Below the pieces are notes generated by a model. It was not told the DNA's origin. It was given only the letters and a program-made list of their open reading frames with translations, and did not search any database. 50,255 nt of DNA from Sporosarcina sp. NCCP-2222 (lineage in GTDB: Bacteria > Bacillota > Bacilli > Bacillales_A > Planococcaceae), in contig NZ_BQYK01000005.1 of the NCBI RefSeq assembly GCF_023168145.1, positions 161,616 to 211,870 of the forward strand, in the 5' to 3' direction. Made by a program: the position numbers and the translations under genes. Below are positions 41,198 to 48,380 of this stretch, in pieces; the first letter of the stretch is position 1, and every line of letters starts with the position of its first letter.

Positions 41198-41242
41198 ATA
41201 AACTTAAAGCCAATCCGCTAAGTGGATTGGCTTTAAGTTTAT
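41198..41242. terminator. Long perfect-stem terminator
   Basis: A 19-bp perfect inverted repeat (41198-41216 with 41224-41242; inner arms GCCAATCC/GGATTGGC), AT-rich at its base so it can work in either direction. Confidence 0.75.
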
Positions 41243-41330
41243 ATGAAATCTTGTCCTAGAGGATCCACTTCCTCAATGATCTCCTCAACTTCTACAATCC
41301 GAATCAGAGACTCCTTCTAAAAACTCCCCA

Positions 41331-41852
41331 TTACAAGAAAAGCGCCATAGAAAGGCTGTCATAATAACGTTCTCCATCAAACGATTCCTGTCGGAAAATC
41401 CCTTCCTGCTGAAAACCGAGTTTTTCATACAGAGCGATCGCGCGGTCATTGTCCGCGCGCGTGACGAGGGTGATTTTCTTCGTCAGACCATTTCCTTTTG
41501 ACCAATCAATCAAAGCGTTCATCAGCTGGCGGCCCAGTCCGTTGCCACAATGCGATAGGCGGATAACAATACCGAGGACCCCCACATGCTTGAATCGAAA
41601 TTTCGGGCTGGAATGGATGGTACCGATGCCGATAATCCGTTCCCCCTCCTTCATGAGGAGCATGCAGCTGCCACTAGAGTTGGCCGTTCCTTCAATTGAA
41701 CGAACGACCTCATCGGCAGTTTGAGGATACTCCCCCTGTCCGAAAGACAAATAATCCGTTTCCCCGCCGACTTCATTATAAAACTCAACAATGGCTGCTC
41801 CGTCCTCAGGTCGAGCATGGCGGATCGCTAGTTCTTCGATGCTTTGTGTCAT
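41331..41852 (-). CDS. GNAT family N-acetyltransferase
   Basis: 173 residues, ATG 7 nt after AAGGA. Full GNAT fold: IRHARPEDGAAIVEFYNEV at the N-terminus, IIGIGTIHSS, the CoA loop LSHCGNGLGRQLMNALIDW, VTRADNDRAIALYEKLGFQQEGIFRQ, and the terminal DSLSMALFL. It resembles the RimI/PhnO-like acetyltransferases of small molecules or protein N-termini. The substrate is unknown. Single gene; the 21-bp array C lies 170 bp upstream. Confidence 0.87.
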   Translation of the reverse strand: MTQSIEELAIRHARPEDGAAIVEFYNEVGGETDYLSFGQGEYPQTADEVVRSIEGTANSSGSCMLLMKEGERIIGIGTIHSSPKFRFKHVGVLGIVIRLSHCGNGLGRQLMNALIDWSKGNGLTKKITLVTRADNDRAIALYEKLGFQQEGIFRQESFDGERYYDSLSMALFL

Positions 41853-42022
41853 AAGAGGTTCCTTCTTTCGTATCGTATCATTTCGTTCTTTCTATGATCC
41901 CCATTCAACTATCGTAGCATCCCAATTTTAAAAATTCACCCCGCGCTTTTTACTTCGTCTTTATTCTGCGACTCGTCCCGCGTTCCATGAGTAAAATCGG
42001 CCGACTTTTTGAAGGGACAACC

Positions 42023-42156
42023 GGTGGTAAACTCTTGAGGGTCGGTGGTAAATCCCCGAAGGTCGATGGTAATGATCTGAGAAACGGTGGTAATCCCCTG
42101 AAAGTCGGTGGTAATACTCCGAGAAACGGTGGTAAACTCCCCAGAGTCGGTGGTAA
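42023..42156 (+). repeat. 21-bp periodic array, GGTGGTAA core (array C)
   Basis: Seven cores start at 42023, 42044, 42065, 42086, 42107, 42128 and 42149, exactly 21 bp apart. All read GGTGGTAA except GATGGTAA at 42065. The three bases before each core alternate between GTC and AAC; the middle of each unit varies. No ribosome site or gene is associated. Confidence 0.85.
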
Positions 42157-42275
42157 CCCCCTACTGTGGAACTTGATAATGCAGCCATTAGTAAGGACGG
42201 ACGGGCTAAAAGGTAGAGATCTACACAATTTCGTTCAGCTCGACCGCTTACTTATTCTTAGTTGCGGCTGCTTAT

Positions 42276-43634
42276 TTAATCAACCATTTCCACCTGCCCC
42301 ATCACAGCATTCCATCTCTCTTGGAATCCTGCCATTTTCTTCTCTACCGTCTCTTTGCTTGGAACATGCTGCAGAATCTCTTCTTGGGTATACATTCTCC
42401 CACCTTTCATAATGCGATGAATACTTTTAGTATGCTGGATTGCTTCCAACGGATTTTCATTCAATACGAGCAAATCGGCGATGTATCCTTCTTTAATTGC
42501 TCCCATGTTGTCGAGTTTGATGGATCGGGCCGCATGGATTGTGGTTGACTGGAGCGCTTCCATTTCAGTCATCCCGATTTCATGGAACAGTTCCAATTCT
42601 CGATGCAGCGCCATTCCTGGGAAGGTGTATAGGAGCGCAGGCGTATCCGTCCCAGCCACAATTGTGCCGCCAAGTTCAAAATAGGTTTTTGCCACTATCT
42701 TCGTGAAAGTATGCTGTTGGCCAAGCTGCTGTTTGATTAACTCTGCGTGTTCCTCCATCTTGCTCCAATGGCTCATTAAAATATCATGTTCCTTAAGTGA
42801 ATTGGTTACCACATTATTCGGATGCCAGATGTTTGGATATTGATTCGTCTGATCAATCAGGACAAGTGTCGGACAGAGCTTCACATTGTATCGAAGCATC
42901 TGTTCACACAAATCTCTAATCTTCTCCTCATCGGGCTCTTCCCAATTGATATGGCTCCATTCCCCTTGGTCAGCAGATGGATACCAACCTGGATAGATCG
43001 CCTGCACAAATCCGGAAGCATGTTCGAACCACGTCACACCCAGCTTCGCAGCATCCAACGCGCTAACGTGTTGGGAATGAATCAAGTCGCAGGCCACTTC
43101 TAAATCAAATTTTCTCGCCTCTTCCACAGTTGCCTGGATTACTTCTTTATTCGCCAAGCCATAGACTTTGATAAAATTTGCACCGACTGTAGCCTGTCTT
43201 CTCACTTCCTGTCTATCTTCTTCAGGGTCCTCCGTGACCAGGTTCCCAAAGCTTGTCGGCCCCCAAAGACCAGGCTCCCCATCAATCATCCGATCTGCTG
43301 TAAAAACACGTGGCGTCGGCGCATCTAGCGGAGCCCCAAGCAAGTCCTTGATCATGAATACATTACTCGCTGGATTTCGTACTGTCGTCACGCCAGACGC
43401 CAAAAAGTGCGGTGCAAACCCCTCTTGGATATGACAATGCATATCGATCAGGCCCGGGATGATATAGGTGCCAGTTGCATCGATTGTTCGAATGCTTTCT
43501 GGCAAACTTTCACCCGCCTTGTATATCTTCTTAATCTTCGTCCCTTCAATTTCAATCGATCCGAGAAATGATCTCCCATTTTCCACATCAATAATGGTTC
43601 CGTTTTTTACAATATATTGGTTTTCGTCAGCCAT
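42276..43634 (-). CDS. Metal-dependent amidohydrolase family protein
   Basis: 452 residues, ATG after AAGGAGGCGG. The imidazolonepropionase/prolidase-like amidohydrolase fold starts with ATGTYIIPGLIDMHCHIQEG (metal-binding HxH). FIKVYGLANKE supplies the lysine, followed by DLIHSQHV and TWFEHASG histidines, and GGTIVAGTDTPALL gives the final Asp. NMGAIKEGYIADLLVLNENPLE closes the fold. It hydrolyses an amide or cyclic imide; the substrate is unknown. Divergent from the Rgg-type regulator, which may control it. Confidence 0.85.
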   Translation of the reverse strand: MADENQYIVKNGTIIDVENGRSFLGSIEIEGTKIKKIYKAGESLPESIRTIDATGTYIIPGLIDMHCHIQEGFAPHFLASGVTTVRNPASNVFMIKDLLGAPLDAPTPRVFTADRMIDGEPGLWGPTSFGNLVTEDPEEDRQEVRRQATVGANFIKVYGLANKEVIQATVEEARKFDLEVACDLIHSQHVSALDAAKLGVTWFEHASGFVQAIYPGWYPSADQGEWSHINWEEPDEEKIRDLCEQMLRYNVKLCPTLVLIDQTNQYPNIWHPNNVVTNSLKEHDILMSHWSKMEEHAELIKQQLGQQHTFTKIVAKTYFELGGTIVAGTDTPALLYTFPGMALHRELELFHEIGMTEMEALQSTTIHAARSIKLDNMGAIKEGYIADLLVLNENPLEAIQHTKSIHRIMKGGRMYTQEEILQHVPSKETVEKKMAGFQERWNAVMGQVEMVD

Positions 43635-43738
43635 TGTAGCCGCCTCCTTCTGTATAATGGAATTATCTTAAAGTCATTGTATAGTGAATCTTTACAGGGA
43701 TTTATTTAATTTTCATATAGTGGAATTGAGGAGAACAA

Positions 43739-44638
43739 ATGCGAACGTACGGGGAAACACTTCGGCAAATCAGGGAACAAAAAAGCTTGACGATGAAGGA
43801 ATTGGCAGAGGGAATTTGCTCGATTTCATTCCTGTCTAAATTTGAACGGGGCGATTCTGATATGACCCTTGGGCTGTTTTCGATGATCTTGGAAAAATTG
43901 ATGATGAGTTTTGATGAGTTTTTATTCGTACACAATGAATTCCAGCCAAGCCAGCTCGAACAGTTTTTCAAAGCGGTCAGCCTTGCATATAAACAGAGCG
44001 ATTCCGCGGAGTTACGAAAATTAAGAGTGCAGGAAATGAAAAAGTGGAAGAAATCCGGCGTGGACATGTACCAATATCATGTCTTGATGTTAGATGTGTA
44101 CGAAAGCATCATCGACAACAAAACGATGGGTGAGGAAGAAATACAAAAAGAGGACATTCAAAAGCTATCCGATTACTTCTTCGCAGTTGAAGTGTGGGGC
44201 CATTATGAATTTTTGCTCTATAATGCGACGATGCTATTTCTGGAGCCAGAATTGGTGCTCCAGCTCTCTCGTACCGCATACGAAAAAAGCATCCGGTACC
44301 AGGATTACCAAAAGGTGAATGAAATCATCGGCACCATCCTTATGAATACCATTATATATCTATTGGGACCTGTCCATCATTTCTCCAGAGAGATGCGATT
44401 TAAGGATGAATTGGCCGAGTTCTTTATCTATCTGAACAAGCTCGCACTCCCCGAAAACAAACTATTCGAGCGCACGAACCTAATCTATCTGAAAGGTGCC
44501 TATGAATGGCGATTGGGAAATAAAGAAGAGGGTCTTGCCACCATGCGCAAGGCCATTCAACTATTTACGGAATTAGGATCTGTTGGGCAAGCCAATCGTA
44601 TTGAGAATTATATTGAGCAGATTTTGATTCGTAATTGA
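43739..44638 (+). CDS. Rgg/GadR/MutR-type transcriptional regulator
   Basis: 299 residues, ATG 5 nt after GAGGAG. The N-terminal HTH is of XRE type (TYGETLRQIREQKSLTMKELAEGICSISFLSKFERGDSDMTLGLF). The remaining 220 residues are helical repeats, the Rgg C-terminal domain that in streptococci binds short peptides. Near the end, LIYLKGAYEWRLGNKEEGLATMRKAIQLF is a TPR-like hairpin. No small hydrophobic pheromone gene is recognisable beside it. Probably autoregulates and controls the divergent amidohydrolase gene. Confidence 0.83.
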   Translation: MRTYGETLRQIREQKSLTMKELAEGICSISFLSKFERGDSDMTLGLFSMILEKLMMSFDEFLFVHNEFQPSQLEQFFKAVSLAYKQSDSAELRKLRVQEMKKWKKSGVDMYQYHVLMLDVYESIIDNKTMGEEEIQKEDIQKLSDYFFAVEVWGHYEFLLYNATMLFLEPELVLQLSRTAYEKSIRYQDYQKVNEIIGTILMNTIIYLLGPVHHFSREMRFKDELAEFFIYLNKLALPENKLFERTNLIYLKGAYEWRLGNKEEGLATMRKAIQLFTELGSVGQANRIENYIEQILIRN

Positions 44639-44644
44639 ACAAGT

Positions 44645-44669
44645 ACCAGGCACTAGAACAGTGCCTGGT
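44645..44669. repeat. CCAGGCACT hairpin repeat without a U tract
   Basis: ACCAGGCACT and AGTGCCTGGT separated by 5 nt, flanked by GTAC on both sides. Same core as the hairpins at 16764, 29782 and 30473, but neither strand has a T run. Confidence 0.65.
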
Positions 44670-44697
44670 ATCGTACTGATTAATTCTCAAGGGAGTC

Positions 44698-44892
44698 TCA
44701 CCCAGCCCTCCTCTTACCAACAAGTTTCATTGACAAGTACATACTTAGCAAGGCAGAGACAAATAAAACAAGAAAAGGAATAAGGGCCAGTCCAGGAATT
44801 ACGACCGACCAATAAAGAGCGTAGGCACTTAAAGCAAATAGTAACCAACTTATTATGAGTAATAAGCTTGATGCAAACTCTTTCAATACCAT
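44698..44892 (-). CDS. Small membrane protein of unknown function
   Basis: 64 residues from ATG 44892, 9 nt after GAGAGG. Two transmembrane helices (about 8-28 and 31-53) with a basic C-terminus (KLVGKRRAG) predict both ends in the cytosol. No family recognised. Convergent with the Rgg-type gene. Confidence 0.6.
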   Translation of the reverse strand: MVLKEFASSLLLIISWLLFALSAYALYWSVVIPGLALIPFLVLFVSALLSMYLSMKLVGKRRAG

Positions 44893-45049
44893 ATCTTTCA
44901 ACCTCTCAAGTCTTTTATTTCTACCATAATTATCTTCTCTAAAGGACGTTCATAAGAAATGGAAGTTTCTTACATTACTGATATAATCATGAGCTGAAAC
45001 TAACACATAGCTTCTTAAATGCTTCATTATCTGTGTACCGAATCATAGT

Positions 45050-45235
45050 ACCTCTATCGCCCGCTGAACCTGTACAAGCAATTCATCAAACTTATAGCTG
45101 CGCCATAGCAGCTTTCATCTCAGCCACATCCTCCATAATCGTCGGGGAAATTTCCTCCCCCTTCACATGCACGTACGCGCTGGAATGCCTTGTTTCTCAA
45201 GTCATTGAAGAAATGCGTTCCTCTCTTCCTTATCC
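45050..45235 (-). pseudogene. Decayed copy of the 3' end of the gene at 49420
   Basis: On the minus strand this region aligns with 49430-49640: KRNAFLQ, LEKQGIP and the terminal VQRAIE-equivalent region (RFSGR in a shifted frame) remain, with stop codons and frameshifts between. The nucleotide identity is obvious in blocks such as ATCGCCCGCTGAACCTG. It represents a partial duplicate that lost function; it lies in the 480-bp gap before the third sigma operon. Confidence 0.75.
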
Positions 45236-45318
45236 CTTCAACACTTTCTATATGTATTTTTTCAGGTCAGGCATGCAAAAGAGTCTAGTCATTCTTCTGG
45301 CCTCTCCCCCCTGGCAAA

Positions 45319-45348
45319 TGTAACCGCTATGTGTTCTGCTCCGTCTAA
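45319..45348 (+). promoter_or_regulatory. ECF-type promoter of the 45372 sigma operon
   Basis: TGTAAC (45319-45324), 17 bp, CGTCTAA (45342-45348). It closely matches the Bacillus SigV/SigX/SigM type promoters and lies 24 bp before the sigma start codon. Confidence 0.7.
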
Positions 45349-45371
45349 CATATAAGCAAGGGGGCAGAGGC

Positions 45372-45896
45372 ATGAAGCGGGAACTGGACATTGAACAACT
45401 CATGACAGATTATGGCGAAGAGATCAAACGCCTTGTCTATACGTATGTGAAAGACCATGCCGCCACGGAGGACGTAACCCAGGAGATCTTTCTGACGGTC
45501 TATTTAAAAATGGATTCGTTTAAGGGTGACTCGTCCGTTAAGACGTGGATTTATTCAATTGCGGTGAATAAATGCAAGGATTACTTGCGCAGTTGGCATG
45601 TACGGAAACTATCGATTCAAGAAAATATAATGGATTTATTGAAATCAAGCAGGCATAGTCCTGATGAAGAAACAGTTATAAAGATGGAAAATGCACAACT
45701 TGTAGAGGAAGTGCTTCGATTGCCGGTCAAGTACCGAGAAGTAGTTCTACTGTATTACTATCGAGATTTGGCAGTACGAGAAATTAGCGAAATTCTTCAA
45801 CTCGGGGAAAGTGCGGTGAAGTTGCGGCTCCATCGTGGACGACAAAAGCTACGTAAAATACTCGAGCAATCAGAGAGGAGCGAGGCGAATGGATAA
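45372..45896 (+). CDS. ECF sigma factor
   Basis: 174 residues, ATG 7 nt after AGGGGG. Region 2: LVYTYVKDHAATEDVTQEIFLTVYLKMDSFKGDSSVKTWIYSIAVNKCKDYLRSW. Region 4: LPVKYREVVLLYYYRDLAVREISEILQLGESAVKLRLHRGRQKLRK. It is a close relative of the sigma factor at 36204 (shared KDYLRSW, LPxKYREPLILYYY-type blocks), suggesting an old duplication. It overlaps the downstream gene by 8 bp and is preceded by a matching ECF promoter. Confidence 0.9.
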   Translation: MKRELDIEQLMTDYGEEIKRLVYTYVKDHAATEDVTQEIFLTVYLKMDSFKGDSSVKTWIYSIAVNKCKDYLRSWHVRKLSIQENIMDLLKSSRHSPDEETVIKMENAQLVEEVLRLPVKYREVVLLYYYRDLAVREISEILQLGESAVKLRLHRGRQKLRKILEQSERSEANG

Positions 45897-47502
45897 AAAC
45901 GCAAAGGATTTAAAGAAGGAAATTGATGATGTCATTTCACCAACTGCGTATTTTACGGAACTCGACAAACAGAGAATACGCGCAGGCATCCGCAGAATAG
46001 AAAACGGTACGACACGTATACGGCTGCGTCCTTGGCCTTTGCTTTTAACAGGAGCTGCAGTCTGTGCATTCGTCATTATTCTTGGCGGTCTTGTAGGGAA
46101 GGAGCTCGGTTTCTTCACAAACGCGGAACCTACCCAGAAGGCACCTCCTCAAAGCGATGCACCCTCTGTACCTGATCCTACTAGCCCGAAAGGTGACATC
46201 CCAATACTTGGCGATATCGAAACAGATATGCTTAACATCCTTTTCCAAGATATTCACGGGGACACGGCGATCTGGTCTGGCAATAATGAAACGACTGAAT
46301 CTGATTCTGGGGGATTGGAACTCTATGTATACAGTTTACATGATAAAAAAATTGTCGATTCCATTAGTCCCAAAAGCGGATTTCAAGTGTACGGTGGGCA
46401 AATCAACGCGGAATGGCTTACTTGGGTAGAAGCAGGAAAGAAAAATGGGAGGAAGGAATGGCGAATTTATGGTATGAACCGGAAGACTCATAAAAAAATT
46501 GTCATCCGCGATTCTAGTGATGTTCCACTTACCGCTATATCTAACGGTGAAAAACCATGGATTACAATGAGCACTGGAGCGAATCAGCTCGCTTGGGCGG
46601 AACCTGCCAAGGGAACAGAAGAAATGCTCATCCAATTGTATGACTTGGAAACAGGTAAACTTGAAACAGCCGGGAAATCAGAAATATCCCAACCAATGCC
46701 AAAACTGTCCGACCAATATCTGGCCTGGTCGAATACATCCAAAGAGTTTATTGTCTATTCAATTGAAGAGAAAAAAACAAAATCCACGTTCGTCAATAAA
46801 GTCGAAACACTATCAGCGAAGCTAAACGATAAATATGTTGTTTGGATGGAACATGTCGGAAATAACGACTTCCGGCTACTCATGGGCGCCATTGCTGGAT
46901 CGCGAGAAACGGAATTGTTCCGAGGTGAAATCAACACTTATGAGATTGGTGAGGACTATGTCATCTGGGAAAGCGGCGGATGGATCTATTCATATTCATG
47001 GGCTTACCGTCAAACGATAGAGCAGGTAGGTCTAGCTGAATCCCCAGCAATCCGCGGTAACACAATCATTTGGCGCCAAACGAAGGAAGTCGAAAATAAA
47101 CCCATTCTTACCTTTCAACAGCTTGAAAAACCAGAATTCATGGAGTACCAAGATAAAATCTTTAAGACAAGTGAATTGGGAGAGCGGAACCAAGAGCTAG
47201 AGAAGAATGTGGATGCGTGGCTTGCTGATAATAACATCTTCGGCTCTGATCTAAAAAACGGTCTATACGGCATTTATCTTGATAAAACAGGAACAGTCGT
47301 CGTCGACTTCGTCCCATTTGGAAATCTTATTGGCGTTCCAGCTTGGGAAGAACGGCGTGTCTTGATCGATACGTTGAACGAAATTCTATTTAGCACCCCG
47401 CAAGTGAAGGAAATTTACTACACTTTCAACCTCAACTTCACGGCATTCGGTGACTGGACAGAGAGAGGCGAGCATGTATATAAGAGAGACAATAAAGAAT
47501 AG
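45889..47502 (+). CDS. Anti-sigma-type membrane protein with beta-propeller and GerMN-like domains
   Basis: 537 residues, ATG after GAGAGGAGCGAGGCGA, overlapping the sigma stop by 8 bp. The cytosolic part (1-48) includes a helical pair; one transmembrane segment follows at about 49-70, then a Pro/Asp linker. Residues about 125-420 contain seven recurring hydrophobic-hydrophobic-Trp motifs (TAIW, LTWV, LAWA, LAWS, VVWM, VIWE, IIWR), consistent with a seven-bladed TolB-like propeller. The last 100 residues (LYLDK-like GIYLDKTGTVVVDF...RVLIDTLNEILFSTPQVKEIYYTFN) resemble GerMN domains of spore and envelope proteins. Likely senses an envelope ligand and restrains the sigma factor. Confidence 0.78.
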   Translation: MDKNAKDLKKEIDDVISPTAYFTELDKQRIRAGIRRIENGTTRIRLRPWPLLLTGAAVCAFVIILGGLVGKELGFFTNAEPTQKAPPQSDAPSVPDPTSPKGDIPILGDIETDMLNILFQDIHGDTAIWSGNNETTESDSGGLELYVYSLHDKKIVDSISPKSGFQVYGGQINAEWLTWVEAGKKNGRKEWRIYGMNRKTHKKIVIRDSSDVPLTAISNGEKPWITMSTGANQLAWAEPAKGTEEMLIQLYDLETGKLETAGKSEISQPMPKLSDQYLAWSNTSKEFIVYSIEEKKTKSTFVNKVETLSAKLNDKYVVWMEHVGNNDFRLLMGAIAGSRETELFRGEINTYEIGEDYVIWESGGWIYSYSWAYRQTIEQVGLAESPAIRGNTIIWRQTKEVENKPILTFQQLEKPEFMEYQDKIFKTSELGERNQELEKNVDAWLADNNIFGSDLKNGLYGIYLDKTGTVVVDFVPFGNLIGVPAWEERRVLIDTLNEILFSTPQVKEIYYTFNLNFTAFGDWTERGEHVYKRDNKE

Positions 47503-47534
47503 ATTTCCCACAAGGGAGATCAGTTCCGTAGATA

Positions 47535-47582
47535 AAATAATCCATCCTTTATGAGCTAGCACTCAAGGATGGATTATTTCTT
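47535..47582. terminator. Terminator of the third sigma operon
   Basis: AAATAATCCATCCTT (47535-47549) pairs with AAGGATGGATTATTT (47565-47579), followed by CTTAAT. Confidence 0.75.
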
Positions 47583-47832
47583 AATAATGGAACACAATAT
47601 GACGACAAAATACGTTGCGGTTTAATCTATTATTTACTAATTGCATGCCTCAAAAGCTTGGCCACTTATAAAAATCCCCAATACTAAAATCGTTTAATGA
47701 CTTCTTCACTTCATCAATGAGCTGCTGTTATTCATTCATGATACAGCCTGCTTTCTTCGTGAAAAATCTCTGTATAGAATCCTTCTCCAAAATAAACCGA
47801 TTAATGATGTATATAGATATCCATCGTGTAAT
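47583..47832. other. AT-rich intergenic region, no gene seen
   Basis: Between the operon terminator and the DUF7662-like gene. Only short frames without ribosome sites; no structure noted. Confidence 0.5.
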
Positions 47833-48096
47833 TTATATAGTAATTTTACAAAATATTATTTTGTGCAGTGCATATGTATCTGTAACAAAATCGGTTTCAT
47901 AGCCTGCATCCATCCAAGCAATTGCCTGAGAATGTTCATAATTGTTTGACCACCAAGGTTCAGGATGTTTGTATGCTGACTGAGGTAAAATCCGACCAAT
48001 TATCCCCTCTATTTGTTCAAAGGTAAGGATAATTCGTTCTTTATTACGTCTTTTCAAGTACTCTCCTAATTGTTTATATGCCTCGCCTTTAGCCAT
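47833..48096 (-). CDS. DUF7662-like small protein
   Basis: 87 residues, ATG 6 nt after AAGGAGG. The pattern YKQLGEYLKRRNKERIILTFEQIEGIIGRILPQSAYKHPEPWWSNNYEHSQAIAWMDAGYETDFV matches the DUF7662 type (LP-x2-A, WWSN, HSQA-x-AW-x2-AG). Members are small, soluble and uncharacterised, and in other genomes occur beside nucleases or stand alone. Here the gene is near the NERD protein gene but on a separate transcript. Confidence 0.72.
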   Translation of the reverse strand: MAKGEAYKQLGEYLKRRNKERIILTFEQIEGIIGRILPQSAYKHPEPWWSNNYEHSQAIAWMDAGYETDFVTDTYALHKIIFCKITI

Positions 48097-48255
48097 TTCA
48101 TTTCCTCCTTATATATAAATTCGTTGTCAGGTTAAAACAAGACAAACAAAATCGCCTATTAACTTTGTATATCAAATATTACATAAATCCTTTTCCTTCT
48201 GTATAACCAGCTATAGTTTTTAATAGAATAAATTAAAAGATGAAAGGATGAAGAA

Positions 48256-48342
48256 TTGAAAAGTAAACCCTGGGAATTAATAGCTGCCGTCTTAGTTGGT
48301 ATGGCCATTGGATTACTTGTCAATTTCATTGGAACACTTTGA
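48256..48342 (+). CDS. 28-residue single-pass membrane peptide
   Basis: A TTG start lies 8 nt after GAAAGG. The product (M)KSKPWELIAAVLVGMAI plus GLLVNFIGTL is one membrane helix with a basic cytosolic tip. A perfect terminator begins at its stop codon, which supports a real transcription unit. Function unknown. Confidence 0.6.
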   Translation: MKSKPWELIAAVLVGMAIGLLVNFIGTL

Positions 48343-48370
48343 GATTGAGCTTAGGCTCAGTCTCTAATTT
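48341..48370 (+). terminator. Terminator after the 28-residue gene
   Basis: GAGATTGAGC and GCTCAGTCTC around TTAG, then TAATTTT. Confidence 0.7.
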
Positions 48371-48380
48371 TGGTTAAACT

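Noticed and set aside
42023..42156. CRISPR array
   Set aside because: The unit is 21 bp with only an 8-bp conserved core; CRISPR repeats are 23 bp or longer with spacers of similar length, and no cas genes are present.
42001..42412. Plus-strand frame with regular VGGN/NGGK repeats over array C, and a Leu-Pro-rich frame on the other strand
   Set aside because: Open frames are a by-product of a 21-bp period, which is divisible by three. No ribosome site, and the plus frame runs into the antisense of the amidohydrolase gene.
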